Source: Paludibacteraceae bacterium
GTDB taxonomy: Bacteria > Bacteroidota > Bacteroidia > Bacteroidales > Paludibacteraceae
Length of the DNA stretch: 64,000 nucleotides
Reading direction: 5' to 3'
Assembly (NCBI GenBank): GCA_024692565.1
Contig: JAILMN010000010.1
Span: 1 to 64,000 of the forward strand
Below the pieces are notes generated by a model. It saw nothing but the letters and a program-made list of their open reading frames with translations, searched no databases and was not told the origin of the DNA. Position 1 is the stretch's first letter; each line of letters begins with the position of its first letter. Positions 1 to 8,660 of the stretch are shown here, one piece after another. A program made the translations under genes and the position numbers.

Positions 1-5
1 AAAAA

Positions 6-37
6 TTTGGTCAATTGAAAAAAAAGCAGTACCTTTG
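6..37 (+). promoter_or_regulatory. ksgA promoter, Bacteroidota type
   Basis: A TTTG at 6-9 is followed after 20 bp by TACCTTTG at 30-37, matching the Bacteroidota -33/-7 pattern TTTG...TAnnTTTG. The spacer holds an A8 tract and ends in GCAG. The predicted start is near base 42, leaving a leader of about 90 nt before ksgA. The segment is almost identical to the rpsP promoter at 51803-51834. Confidence 0.75.
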
Positions 38-74
38 TCGCCGCAAACGGCGATTAGTTCTCGTTCACTGAGAA
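38..74 (+). promoter_or_regulatory. Two small hairpins in the ksgA leader
   Basis: TCGCCG (38-43) pairs with CGGCGA (48-53) around a CAAA loop, right at the predicted transcript start. TTCTC (58-62) can pair with GAGAA (70-74). They may protect the 5' end or affect translation, but no known riboswitch or leader family is recognised. Confidence 0.35.
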
Positions 75-133
75 TAATTAATCGTATTAAGGAACTAAAT
101 TAACACAATTTATGGACGACTATCACGCGGAGA

Positions 134-916
134 ATGCAACAAGTACATGCCAAGAAATTTCTGGGGCAGCACTTCTTGACGGACCTGAACGTCGCCCGCA
201 AGATTGCTGAGACCATAAGCTCGGGCCGAACGATAGAAATCGGACCGGGTATGGGTGTTCTTACTCAATTTCTTCTTCAAAACCACGACATTAAGCTCAC
301 GGCCATTGAGTTGGACCGCGAGAGTGTTGCGTATCTCAAGGAGTGGTATCCGGAGTTGAATCTGGTAGAAGGAGATTTTCTGAAGTTGGATCTGAATGAG
401 ATTGTGCCGGAAGGAGAATTCAATATCATCGGCAATTATCCGTACAACATCAGCAGCCAGATTTTCTTTAAGGTATTGGAATACAAAGACCGGATACCTG
501 TTTGCTCGGGAATGATTCAGAAGGAAGTAGCGGAACGTTTGGCATCGAAGCCCGGCAAGAAAGCATATGGGATTTTGAGTGTGCTGCTGCAGGCCTATTA
601 TAATATAGAATATCTATTTACAGTAGATGAATATGTATTCAATCCGCCGCCTAAGGTGAAGTCCGCCGTGATACGAATGACGCGCAATAAGCGACGACGG
701 TTGGAGTGCGACGAGGCGTTGTTTAAGACCATTGTGAAAACGGCTTTTAACCAACGACGAAAACAGATGAGGAATTCACTGAAGAGTTTAATGAATGAAC
801 GAATTAATGAATTAATGAATGAACGACTCGAATGGTTCCTCACCCGAAGACCGGAACAATTATCCGTAGAAGAATTTATTGAATTAACCCTTTTAATTGA
901 AAAACAACATGTCTGA
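134..916 (+). CDS. ksgA: 16S rRNA (adenine1518/1519-N6)-dimethyltransferase KsgA/RsmA
   Basis: This SAM-dependent enzyme dimethylates two adjacent adenines in the 3' hairpin of 16S rRNA late in small-subunit assembly. At 260 aa it has the family's usual length. Visible motifs are the N-terminal KKFLGQHFL, the SAM loop EIGPGMGVLT (about residues 36-45), the catalytic GNYPYNISS (about 101-109) and the C-terminal FNQRRKQMRNSLKSL. Just after that motif the chain carries a duplicated octad (MNERINEL/MNERLEWF) from a direct DNA repeat. The start at 134 fits the conserved N-terminus. An ATG at 112 is out of frame. The gene has its own promoter and overlaps corA by 8 bp. Confidence 0.96.
   Translation: MQQVHAKKFLGQHFLTDLNVARKIAETISSGRTIEIGPGMGVLTQFLLQNHDIKLTAIELDRESVAYLKEWYPELNLVEGDFLKLDLNEIVPEGEFNIIGNYPYNISSQIFFKVLEYKDRIPVCSGMIQKEVAERLASKPGKKAYGILSVLLQAYYNIEYLFTVDEYVFNPPPKVKSAVIRMTRNKRRRLECDEALFKTIVKTAFNQRRKQMRNSLKSLMNERINELMNERLEWFLTRRPEQLSVEEFIELTLLIEKQHV
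790..826 (+). repeat. 24-nt-period direct repeat inside ksgA
   Basis: AATGAATGAACGA occurs at 790-802 and again at 814-826, separated by 11 nt of the same AT-rich character. It encodes two related octads in a variable C-terminal loop of KsgA and keeps the reading frame. Confidence 0.7.
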
Positions 917-1859
917 AATCAAAATATTTTACAAAGATAAGGAGAAAATCAAAGTAGCACGTACCATCTCCGCACTAAAAGAACTCGACAAGAAAGATAT
1001 CATCTGGATTGATCTGCTCGACGTGAGCGACAAGACCGAGGATACGCTTGAGGGTTTCCTCAAAATCGATATCCAGGAAGATGAGGAAATGGAAGAGATC
1101 GAGTTCTCCAGCCGTTATATTCAAACGGACGATTCGATTGTGGCAAACTCTAACTTCTTGAAATCCAACTTTGAGACGGAGCCGGTTAACTTTATTTTGA
1201 AAAACTCCATTCTGGTGTCTATTCGCGATAATGAGTTGGACACGTTTAACGAGACATTCAAGAAACTATTCGTCAACACGCGCAATTTCCCGACGGGATA
1301 TCACGTGTTGGTAGCGCTTTTCGAAACGCGAGTAGAAAAGGATGCCGACTTGATTGAGGATACGACGGATTTGATTACCGCACTCTCCCAACAGATCAAC
1401 GCGGAATCAGATCACGTAGATGAAGATTTGCTGGTACAAATCAAGGACTTGCAAGAAAAAGTGACCATCATCCGTCAGAATATCATGGATAAACAACGCG
1501 TGATCAGTAACTTCCTAAAGTGCGATTTCTTCCCGGAGGAACTCAATCCGCGTTTGACGATGATTATCAAGGATATCAACTCGCTTTTTGACTACACGCG
1601 TTTCGGTTTTGACCGTCTGGACTACCTGCAGGATACGTTTCTCGGTTTGGTAAACATCGAGCAGAACCGAATCATTAAGATATTCACGGTCATCAATATC
1701 ATCTTCCTGCCGCCTACGCTGATCGGTAGTTTGTACGGAATGAATTTCGATTTTATGCCGGAACTTCATTGGCAGTACGGCTACGCTTTTGCGGTGGGTC
1801 TGATGGTGATGTCGGTAGTAGTTATCTTGCTGATTTTCAGGCTGAAAAAATGGTTATAA
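909..1859 (+). CDS. corA: CorA-family magnesium/cobalt transporter
   Basis: CorA forms a pentameric inner-membrane channel for Mg2+ (and Co2+). The large N-terminal cytoplasmic part is followed by two C-terminal membrane helices. The signature YGMNF lies at the end of the first helix, followed by an acidic/aromatic loop and a final helix ending in RLKKWL. The listed ORF starts at a TTG at 897, but the ATG at 909 (MSEIKIFY) is the more natural start and overlaps the ksgA stop, suggesting translational coupling. Length from the ATG is 316 aa, normal for the family. The Mg2+ specificity is a family inference. Confidence 0.93.
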   Translation: MSEIKIFYKDKEKIKVARTISALKELDKKDIIWIDLLDVSDKTEDTLEGFLKIDIQEDEEMEEIEFSSRYIQTDDSIVANSNFLKSNFETEPVNFILKNSILVSIRDNELDTFNETFKKLFVNTRNFPTGYHVLVALFETRVEKDADLIEDTTDLITALSQQINAESDHVDEDLLVQIKDLQEKVTIIRQNIMDKQRVISNFLKCDFFPEELNPRLTMIIKDINSLFDYTRFGFDRLDYLQDTFLGLVNIEQNRIIKIFTVINIIFLPPTLIGSLYGMNFDFMPELHWQYGYAFAVGLMVMSVVVILLIFRLKKWL

Positions 1860-1864
1860 ACATA

Positions 1865-2052
1865 TTATCAACACCTGCTTTGTTACACATTTTATAACTT
1901 GTTCCACATTGCAATTATAAAATCATTTGACTTTTATTTATCATCCGAAAATCGCTGTAATTTTTAATAAATCAGTAAGTTAAATAAGTTATCTACATTA
2001 TCAACATTTTATAATATTTATAGGTTATAAAAAGAAAAAATATATTTATAAA
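1865..2052. other. AT-rich gap with DnaA-box-like 9-mers (possible origin region)
   Basis: The 193-bp gap between corA and nadA is far more AT-rich than its surroundings. TTATCAACA occurs at 1865-1873 and 1998-2006, and TTATCTACA at 1989-1997 directly abuts the second copy. Each differs at one base from the DnaA box TTATCCACA. TGTTCCACA (1900-1908) and TGTTACACA (1881-1889) are weaker matches. About 45 bp of nearly pure A/T follow the abutting pair, like an unwinding element. No standard TAnnTTTG promoter for nadA is visible. The genes to the right (3-25 kb) point toward this gap, which argues against a bidirectional origin here. Confidence 0.35.
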
Positions 2053-2976
2053 ATGAAAGAGAAAATACGCCAGCTGTGTAAAGAAAAAAATGCGGTAATT
2101 TTTGCGCATTACTATACTCGTCCGGAGATACAGGAGATAGCTGATTTTATCGGCGATTCGTTGGCGCTTGCTCAACAGGCTACGCGCGTACAGGCGAATA
2201 TATTAGTAATGTGCGGCGTGCATTTTATGGGAGAGACGATGAAGATCCTTTGTCCGGATAAGAAAGTGCTTATTCCCGATATGGCAGCCGGTTGTTCTCT
2301 TGCCGATAGTTGTAAAGCGGAAGATTTGGCGGTTTTCAAAGCGCAACATCCCGATCATATGGTGGTCAGTTATGTGAATACCAGCGCGGATGTAAAAGCA
2401 CTTACAGATGTGGTGGTTACTTCGTCCAACGCCAAGAAAATTATAGATCAGTTGCCTCAAGACGCAAAGATTATTTTCGGACCGGATTATAATCTCGGAT
2501 CGTATATAAACAGCGTCACGGGACGTAATATGCTGCTTTGGAACGGCGCTTGCCATGTGCACAGTCGTTTCAGTTTAGAGGCGCTGCTGCAACTCAAAAA
2601 AGAAAATCCGGGTGTAGAAGTGCTGGCTCATCCGGAATGCAAGGCACCGATTTTGGCTCAGAGCGACGTAATTGGTTCCACTAAGGCATTGCTTGAGCAC
2701 ACTATCAAATCGCCCGCCAAACGCTTTATAATAGCCACAGAAAGCGGTATTTTATTTGAGATGCAGCGTGCCTGTCCGGATAAAGAGTTTATTCCTGTTC
2801 CGCCGGAGATGACGGAAGGCGTAGGTTGTAGTTGCAACGAGTGCGAGTATATGCGAATGAATACGCTGGAGAAAGTGTATGCTTGTCTGCTGAACGAGTC
2901 ACCGGAGATGCAGGTACCAAAAGAGACAGCCGAAAAGGCTATCTCTTCTATTCAACGAATGCTCGAAATGAGCTAA
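2053..2976 (+). CDS. nadA: Quinolinate synthase A
   Basis: NadA condenses iminoaspartate with dihydroxyacetone phosphate to quinolinate in de novo NAD synthesis and carries an oxygen-sensitive 4Fe-4S cluster. The 307-aa protein shows the family's three-repeat pattern: AHYYTRPEIQEIADFIGDS near the N-terminus, then VMCGVHFMGE, GACHVHSRF and a C-terminal CSCNEC, which together supply the cluster cysteines. It stands alone on +, and no nadB or nadC is in the window. It is convergent with gtrA with zero bases between the two stop codons. The upstream gap is the DnaA-box-like region. Confidence 0.95.
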   Translation: MKEKIRQLCKEKNAVIFAHYYTRPEIQEIADFIGDSLALAQQATRVQANILVMCGVHFMGETMKILCPDKKVLIPDMAAGCSLADSCKAEDLAVFKAQHPDHMVVSYVNTSADVKALTDVVVTSSNAKKIIDQLPQDAKIIFGPDYNLGSYINSVTGRNMLLWNGACHVHSRFSLEALLQLKKENPGVEVLAHPECKAPILAQSDVIGSTKALLEHTIKSPAKRFIIATESGILFEMQRACPDKEFIPVPPEMTEGVGCSCNECEYMRMNTLEKVYACLLNESPEMQVPKETAEKAISSIQRMLEMS

Positions 2977-3408
2977 TTATTCCTTTTTGTTGAAGAGTAT
3001 AAATTTCCGCGCAAAGAAATTCCAGAAGAAGACGATTGCTGTGGAAATAAGTTTGGAAATCATGTAGTGCAGATGAATCAAATCTGTGCCGATATACATG
3101 ATTAGTTCGTTAAGTCCTAATCCGATTACTCCGATAAAGGCAAAGAACAAAAATTCCTGCCAAATTTGCATTTTGCCGCTGTGTTGAAAAACCCAACTGA
3201 TGCTGATTAAGTAATTGGTAATCAGGCCTAAAAGAAAAGCAACTGCGGCAGACCACAGGTACGGAACGCCGGCATAATGGGTTAAACCGAAGAGTGTTCC
3301 ATAGTCCACTAAAAAGGCTATTCCGCCTACAAATCCATAACGAAACAGCTGCAAAAACCAGTTGTTAGTGGGCGCTACAAAGAGCGTATTTAACCATTTT
3401 TTTATCAT
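2977..3408 (-). CDS. GtrA-like membrane protein
   Basis: A 143-aa protein with four predicted membrane helices and the GtrA-type pattern of RYGFVGGIAFLVDYGTLF near the N-terminus and ARKFILF at the C-terminus. GtrA proteins are thought to flip polyprenyl-phosphate-linked sugars across the inner membrane or to assist membrane glycosyltransferases. It overlaps the GT-C gene upstream by 4 bp and is the last gene of the minus-strand run. That position supports a joint role with the neighbouring glycosyltransferase. The sugar is unknown. Confidence 0.85.
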   Translation of the reverse strand: MIKKWLNTLFVAPTNNWFLQLFRYGFVGGIAFLVDYGTLFGLTHYAGVPYLWSAAVAFLLGLITNYLISISWVFQHSGKMQIWQEFLFFAFIGVIGLGLNELIMYIGTDLIHLHYMISKLISTAIVFFWNFFARKFILFNKKE

Positions 3409-4982
3409 TCAGCCAATTCTATTTCTGCGCGTTCTCTATCAAAAACGAGCATATATTGATGTGTATTATCATAGTGCAAAACCGCTTGCGGGAAATACTG
3501 TGGATACTGCTGAATAGCCGGATAGAGATAGAGATACGTAGAGCTGTAACCCAGATTATCCAACAGCACAAAGTCCACTTTTTTCTCCACCAAATCGAGG
3601 ATCAGTTCTTTAGCGTCTTTGGTATATTTGTAGTTAACGCCCGGCAGTTGGCTATTTAACCAGAACATCTGCGGTTTGCGGCTACAAACGACACTTCCTT
3701 TCGGTGCGCTTTTCTTCATCTGCTTACCCATACTGAAAAATTGGGTATATTGGATGGGATATTTCTGTTTGGAAAGCTCAATTTCGCTCTTCAAACCCTC
3801 TTTGGACGGGATGAAAAGAAGGCATAAGATGAGCGCACAGCCGGTGAAAAGATACTTGCTGTGTTTAATCAGTATCCATTCTGCAATTTGCCAAATTCCG
3901 CAGAATAAACCTGCAGCCAGAAGCGGTAAAATGGACGTGATATAGCGGTTTCCGCTCGGGGTAGAGAAGATGGAAATAAGACCTAATGTAACAGCCAAAT
4001 AGCCGATCAATCCCCAGCGTAGTTTACCCATCGACCAATATCCGATCAGTATCACCGCCAGCACTAAAGCGCCGATGATATAGATGGAAGCCGAGAACGT
4101 CGGTTCATCGCAATTGACATTCAAATAGGGGAAGATGGTATTGGGTATTGCATTGAAAATCAGCATCTTCAACGTTTCAAAGAATCGATGAATTATTTCC
4201 GGTAAAGTCAAAGTACCGGCGTCCGGTTGCCACGGATTGCTGAGCATAATCGAATCCAAATAACGGTTTCCGTTTAGACCTAACACTTTATTGCGGATCA
4301 TATACGGAAGGCATCCGGCGATAAAGCCTACGACAGTTGTTCCCAAACCAACCCAACGACGTTGCGCCAAGAGTAACAGCCCTACTCCGGCAACCAGAGC
4401 CAGGCCTTGCGTGCGGATGTGATAATTCCAAACGAGCGCGACAATCATTGCCCAGAGCCACGGACTTTTGATATCTGCCCACCATCTTTCGTCTTTGCTT
4501 TCCGCCGACAGATAGCGCGCTAAGGCATAGAAAACGAACGCGGACATGAAGAAGAATGAGGCTTCGCTCATCATCATCGTGGAGAAATGCCACAGGCGCG
4601 GACTGAACAAACCAGCCGCAGCAGCTACCAAACTGATGTCCCACCGCAAGCCTAATTGCAGTAACGTAAAGAAAATCAATAAGATACCGCCTAATACAAA
4701 AATCTCATTCAGCCATTTTTGTGCTTTGACATTGTCCGTCACCATTCGTATAGGCGTCATCAACAAAGGATAGCCGGGAGGAAAATTGGTTGTGGGTTGA
4801 ACGTCAGGCGTCGATAAATCGCAGTAACCATGACCCGTAGCCAATGAGCTGGCATAGATATAATAGCAGAAATTATCGCCGTTCAAGTCCGGTTTCGGAT
4901 TGAATGTTTTGGTGGCCAGGATGCCCCAAACGATAGCTAATACGGCGCAACAAACGCCGATAATGGTTTTATTTGCTTTCAT
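3405..4982 (-). CDS. Multi-membrane-span glycosyltransferase, GT-C/ArnT-like
   Basis: A polytopic inner-membrane protein with about 11-12 hydrophobic segments and a short soluble C-terminal part. The N-terminal loop has the acidic [19 protein letters not shown] pattern of GT-C enzymes (GT39/GT83-like), which take sugars from polyprenyl-phosphate donors on the periplasmic side. The ORF track begins at 5006. I prefer the ATG at 4982 (MKANKTII), which has GGAG a few bases upstream and still overlaps the preceding gene by 14 bp, giving 525 aa. It sits between a FAD oxidoreductase and a GtrA protein. Acceptor and sugar cannot be read from the sequence. Confidence 0.75.
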   Translation of the reverse strand: MKANKTIIGVCCAVLAIVWGILATKTFNPKPDLNGDNFCYYIYASSLATGHGYCDLSTPDVQPTTNFPPGYPLLMTPIRMVTDNVKAQKWLNEIFVLGGILLIFFTLLQLGLRWDISLVAAAAGLFSPRLWHFSTMMMSEASFFFMSAFVFYALARYLSAESKDERWWADIKSPWLWAMIVALVWNYHIRTQGLALVAGVGLLLLAQRRWVGLGTTVVGFIAGCLPYMIRNKVLGLNGNRYLDSIMLSNPWQPDAGTLTLPEIIHRFFETLKMLIFNAIPNTIFPYLNVNCDEPTFSASIYIIGALVLAVILIGYWSMGKLRWGLIGYLAVTLGLISIFSTPSGNRYITSILPLLAAGLFCGIWQIAEWILIKHSKYLFTGCALILCLLFIPSKEGLKSEIELSKQKYPIQYTQFFSMGKQMKKSAPKGSVVCSRKPQMFWLNSQLPGVNYKYTKDAKELILDLVEKKVDFVLLDNLGYSSTYLYLYPAIQQYPQYFPQAVLHYDNTHQYMLVFDRERAEIELAE

Positions 4983-6546
4983 GATACTCCGTTTCTGTAT
5001 TGACATTCCAAATTGATTCTTTATTCTCTATGTTTCCGCTCTTGATGCTTGCAACCGTTTCGAAAGCGGTCATCATCGAGTGGTCCATGTTGTTATAGCG
5101 ATGTTGGCCGTTTCGACCGAGGCAGAACAAGTTAGGTATAGTATCCAGGAACCGGCGCACGGTATCCAACTGATAATAACTTCCGTAGTATGCCGGATAA
5201 GCCTTCTGTATCTTCACGTGGCAGGCATCGAGCACATTCTCTTCATCGATGATATCGATCTTCGCCAACTCGCATTTTGCCATCTTGATGAAGTCCTTGG
5301 ACGACATATTCCACAGCGCGTCGCCTTCCGTGCAGAAGTACTCCAGACCGATCCACATCGTGTGCTCGTAGTCTTTGACGAGATACGGCGACCAGTTGTT
5401 GAAGATCTGCAAACGACCGATTTTCACGTCGCGCTCTTGGATGTATATCCAAGTATCCGGCACACGCTCGGCGTATGTACGCAGTTTCGTCTCGTTTTTA
5501 ATCTTCATTTTATCGACGAGCAAACCTACGGTAATAAAATCGCGATACGGCAATTCGGCAGCTACTTGTTGCACTTCTTTCGGCACATTCACTCCTTGTA
5601 TTGCCGGCACTAAATCTTTGATCGGCATCGTGCTCAGGAAATAATCGCACGGCAGTTCTTCTTGTTTGCCATCAGCGGTCGTGAGCACAACGGTTTGGAC
5701 CTTTCCTTTTTCGATTTTTATGCCTGTTACAGCCGTTTCCATCCTTATCTCACCGCCCATCTGCTCGATATCTTTGGCTACGAGTTCCCATAACTGACCG
5801 GGACCATATTTTGGATAGATGAACTGCTCGATGAGCGAGGTCTCCACTTCGGCGCTGTCTTTGCTTCCGAAATTCTTACGCCACATATCTTTGAGTACCG
5901 CGATGATCGACAGTCCTTTGACGCGTTGACTACCCCAATCGGCGCCTAATTGCGAAGGATGAACACCCCATACTTTGGTCGTGTAGTCCTCAAAAAACAT
6001 CTCGTACAGCGGGCGTCCGAAGCGATTGATATAGAAATTCTCAAGCGAGGTCTCCGGCAGTTTGTGCACGCACGCACACAGGTATCCGAAACCTGCGCGC
6101 ATCATCCGTGCGAAGCCCATATTGAGGAAAGTTTCCTTTTTCATGGAAATCGGATAATCGAAGAACTTACGCAAGAAGAAGATACGGCTCACGCGTCGGC
6201 GAAGCAGCATCGTGCGGTCTTCTTTCTCCGGATTCGGACCTTTTTTTGCGAACTCTTTTTCTGTCTCGTTCAGCAAAATATCATCTTTCGACGGCTTGGC
6301 CTGCAGCGGCATTACCTGTTGCCACCAGTTCATGACCTGATTGCTTTTCGAGAAGAATCGGTGACCACCGATATCCATCCTATTTCCGTGATACTGAACG
6401 GTTTGCGAGATACCGCCGATAGCGTTTGTCTTCTCACAAACGATCGGTTTGATGTCCGTTTGTTTAAGCAATTCATAAGCCGCTGTCAGACCCGCAGGAC
6501 CTGCACCGGCGATGATGGCAATTCTCTGTGTTGTACTTTTTTTCAT
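4969..6546 (-). CDS. FAD-dependent amine-oxidase-fold oxidoreductase/mutase-like protein
   Basis: A 525-aa protein with an N-terminal dinucleotide-binding motif, [14 protein letters not shown], then [22 protein letters not shown], the pattern of the UDP-galactopyranose mutase / protoporphyrinogen oxidase superfamily. The C-terminal [18 protein letters not shown] looks like the second FAD-contact region. It is not a standard Glf, since glf is present separately at 52.6 kb, and haem genes are absent nearby. Being coupled to a GT-C glycosyltransferase and GtrA, it most likely acts on a sugar nucleotide or lipid-linked sugar. The exact reaction is unknown. Confidence 0.75.
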   Translation of the reverse strand: MKKSTTQRIAIIAGAGPAGLTAAYELLKQTDIKPIVCEKTNAIGGISQTVQYHGNRMDIGGHRFFSKSNQVMNWWQQVMPLQAKPSKDDILLNETEKEFAKKGPNPEKEDRTMLLRRRVSRIFFLRKFFDYPISMKKETFLNMGFARMMRAGFGYLCACVHKLPETSLENFYINRFGRPLYEMFFEDYTTKVWGVHPSQLGADWGSQRVKGLSIIAVLKDMWRKNFGSKDSAEVETSLIEQFIYPKYGPGQLWELVAKDIEQMGGEIRMETAVTGIKIEKGKVQTVVLTTADGKQEELPCDYFLSTMPIKDLVPAIQGVNVPKEVQQVAAELPYRDFITVGLLVDKMKIKNETKLRTYAERVPDTWIYIQERDVKIGRLQIFNNWSPYLVKDYEHTMWIGLEYFCTEGDALWNMSSKDFIKMAKCELAKIDIIDEENVLDACHVKIQKAYPAYYGSYYQLDTVRRFLDTIPNLFCLGRNGQHRYNNMDHSMMTAFETVASIKSGNIENKESIWNVNTETEYHESK

Positions 6547-6552
6547 ATGTTG

Positions 6553-7773
6553 TTAGAATAATTTTAGCTGTTTGTCTTGGAAAATCTGATACCCTACTTC
6601 GCAGTTGATACACTCGTGGTGTTGGCAGTAGTTTTGATACAGATGCAGCAGCGCTTGGGTATCTGCCGCATTGTGTATCTCTTGACCCAACACGCGCCAT
6701 TGGCGAATGGTGGTATTGTTCTCCGCAGGGATCTTCTCCATGAGCATCATCGCCGCTTCTGCTTGCGCGGTATGGTTCCTATGCAGCGCATAAGCATATT
6801 TGTAAGGAATAACAGTATTGATCAGCAGAATATCGATACTGCTGCTACCCATATTCTCTACTGCAAAAAGTGCGCGCAGATCCTTTAAGTCATTGGTATC
6901 CAGTATCTTACTGAGCAAATTCTCGGATTGATACATCAGTTGTGCGAATTGGTGAATACGCAATTCCGGACTATTCTGCGGACGCATTCGGGCATGTTTC
7001 CAAACACTTCCGTCCATAGGCATCAAACCGAACTTAGCCCGCAGAAAATCATACTCTTTCTGCAGTTCCAGTTCTTGTATCAAACCTGCCTGACCCATCA
7101 AAAGTGCGGTTAACTGAAACAAGTTATTGCGATGTTTCTGCAAATACGAAAGCGGCGTATTGATGGCCAATTGCTCGAAAGGCAGGCTATTAGTGTGGAA
7201 ACCGAAATTGCGCGCAAGTGATATATAGAGCGCGTGCTCCCAACTGCCTTTGGTGATTTCAAGAAGTCGCGTGATAGAGCTGCGTTTGCACTCCAATCGT
7301 TTACGCAGAAGCGTTTTGCGCCATCCTTCGGTCAATAATCCCGGGTCATGAACCAACTGTTCCGCGCAGCCTATTCGCGCCACGGCAGAATCCATCTGTT
7401 GTGCCGATTGGAACAGCGCACTCAAGTAATCCTTGTCTGACGGATACTGCAACTCACATTGCGGAATCAAGTCCCCGCGCGAGTTATAAATGGGTTTTTC
7501 TGCCGTGCGAACCACATGCAGAATGACGTTGTCGTACGCCTTATCCAAATGATGACGATGCTTGATCCAATCGGACGAACATACATGAATCTCAATATTG
7601 CCCACCCATTCGCGGTTGCCAATCTTCACATGTGCATGGCTATAATCCGGTCCGGCATCCCGATTATGTTCGCCCACAGACAGAATCTCAACCGGTTGTC
7701 CGTCGGTTGTATGCTGTGCAAAACCTGCCCATAGGCAATGTTCCCAGATGTAATGTAAAACTATTTCAGGCAT
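6553..7773 (-). CDS. DUF2851 family protein
   Basis: A 406-aa protein conserved in Bacteroidota as DUF2851; no biochemical role is established as far as I know. The N-terminus EIVLHYIWEHCLWAG and the segment VGEHNRDAGPDYSHAHVKIGNREWVGNIEIHV are typical. The latter has an Asp/Glu spacing that recalls nuclease-like folds, but I would not assign that function. It overlaps the EEP nuclease gene upstream by 13 bp and lies 6 bp from the FAD gene, inside the lolD run. Confidence 0.85.
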   Translation of the reverse strand: MPEIVLHYIWEHCLWAGFAQHTTDGQPVEILSVGEHNRDAGPDYSHAHVKIGNREWVGNIEIHVCSSDWIKHRHHLDKAYDNVILHVVRTAEKPIYNSRGDLIPQCELQYPSDKDYLSALFQSAQQMDSAVARIGCAEQLVHDPGLLTEGWRKTLLRKRLECKRSSITRLLEITKGSWEHALYISLARNFGFHTNSLPFEQLAINTPLSYLQKHRNNLFQLTALLMGQAGLIQELELQKEYDFLRAKFGLMPMDGSVWKHARMRPQNSPELRIHQFAQLMYQSENLLSKILDTNDLKDLRALFAVENMGSSSIDILLINTVIPYKYAYALHRNHTAQAEAAMMLMEKIPAENNTTIRQWRVLGQEIHNAADTQALLHLYQNYCQHHECINCEVGYQIFQDKQLKLF

Positions 7774-8660
7774 TTCAAAACGATTGGCAGGTGGTCCGAA
7801 AAACCATTTTGATACGTGTAACCATTGTATGTTCGTTTGGGTTTCAAACCCAAGTATTTCTCATCCGTTTCTTGGATCCATTCGGCATCATAAATCGTCA
7901 CGTCGCCGCTCAGGGCAGGTGAGGTATAGAACTGATCCAAACACGTCCAACGACCTTGATATTTGTGCGTACCTCCCTTTAATTCCAGCATCCTATTCGT
8001 AAGTCCTTTCAAGTCTTCTTTCGGCGCGCTGTTCATATCGCCCATGACGATTATTTTCGCTTGCGGCGTTGCGGCTAACACACTATCCACAGCCCTTTGC
8101 AACACCTCTTTGGCGGCTTTTCGTTTCCATTCACTCTCTGCCGTTCCGCCGCGTTGACTCGGCAGATGACACACGAAGAAATGAATCGTATCGCGTTTGT
8201 CCACTTGTGCGCAGACATAGAGTATATCCCGCGTCACCAAATCCTCCAATCCGCGAGCCTCTAACCCACTAACTCTTATCGCCCTTGTGCCCAACGTATC
8301 GATCCGCGCTTTTTTATACACCAGTGCAACGTCTATACCGCGTTTGTCCGGACTCTCATAATGCACAAAACCATATTCGTTTTTGCGTAATGTATAGCAC
8401 AAGCGTTTCAGGCATTTTGCATTCTCAACTTCCTGTAAACCAACTACATCCACGCCTTCCCATTCGCCGATATTGGTCAACACGCGTGCGATATTCTCCA
8501 CTTTGCGATAGTAGCGCGTATAACTCCAATGCCGCTCACCATCGGCTGTCCATTCGAGATCCTCTTTCGGTTCACCCGCCACGCTGTCGTGCGCCGGATG
8601 AAACAGATTCTCGACGTTATAGTTGACAATAACGATTAGAAGAACACTCAATAGTCGCAT
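7761..8660 (-). CDS. Endonuclease/exonuclease/phosphatase family protein
   Basis: A 299-aa metal-dependent hydrolase of the DNase I / inositol phosphatase fold. Visible motifs are NYNVENLF at the N-terminus, GLQEVEN (metal-binding Glu), VMGDMNSAP and the C-terminal SDHLPIVL with the catalytic Asp-His. The N-terminus has a short hydrophobic stretch (MRLLSVLLIVIV) that runs straight into the first motif, so export is uncertain. The ATG overlaps the sufS stop by 1 bp (TAATG). The substrate may be nucleic acid or a phosphoester and cannot be settled here. Confidence 0.88.
   Translation of the reverse strand: MRLLSVLLIVIVNYNVENLFHPAHDSVAGEPKEDLEWTADGERHWSYTRYYRKVENIARVLTNIGEWEGVDVVGLQEVENAKCLKRLCYTLRKNEYGFVHYESPDKRGIDVALVYKKARIDTLGTRAIRVSGLEARGLEDLVTRDILYVCAQVDKRDTIHFFVCHLPSQRGGTAESEWKRKAAKEVLQRAVDSVLAATPQAKIIVMGDMNSAPKEDLKGLTNRMLELKGGTHKYQGRWTCLDQFYTSPALSGDVTIYDAEWIQETDEKYLGLKPKRTYNGYTYQNGFSDHLPIVLKCLK

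Noticed and set aside
112-210. ATG-initiated 32-codon ORF overlapping the ksgA start
   Set aside because: Its translation is simply ksgA in another frame after a few codons, it has no ribosome site, and it resembles no protein. An upstream-ORF role cannot be excluded but is unsupported.
5950-6561. 203-aa plus-strand ORF opposite the FAD oxidoreductase
   Set aside because: Shadow frame; the minus-strand protein has clear FAD motifs and coupled neighbours.
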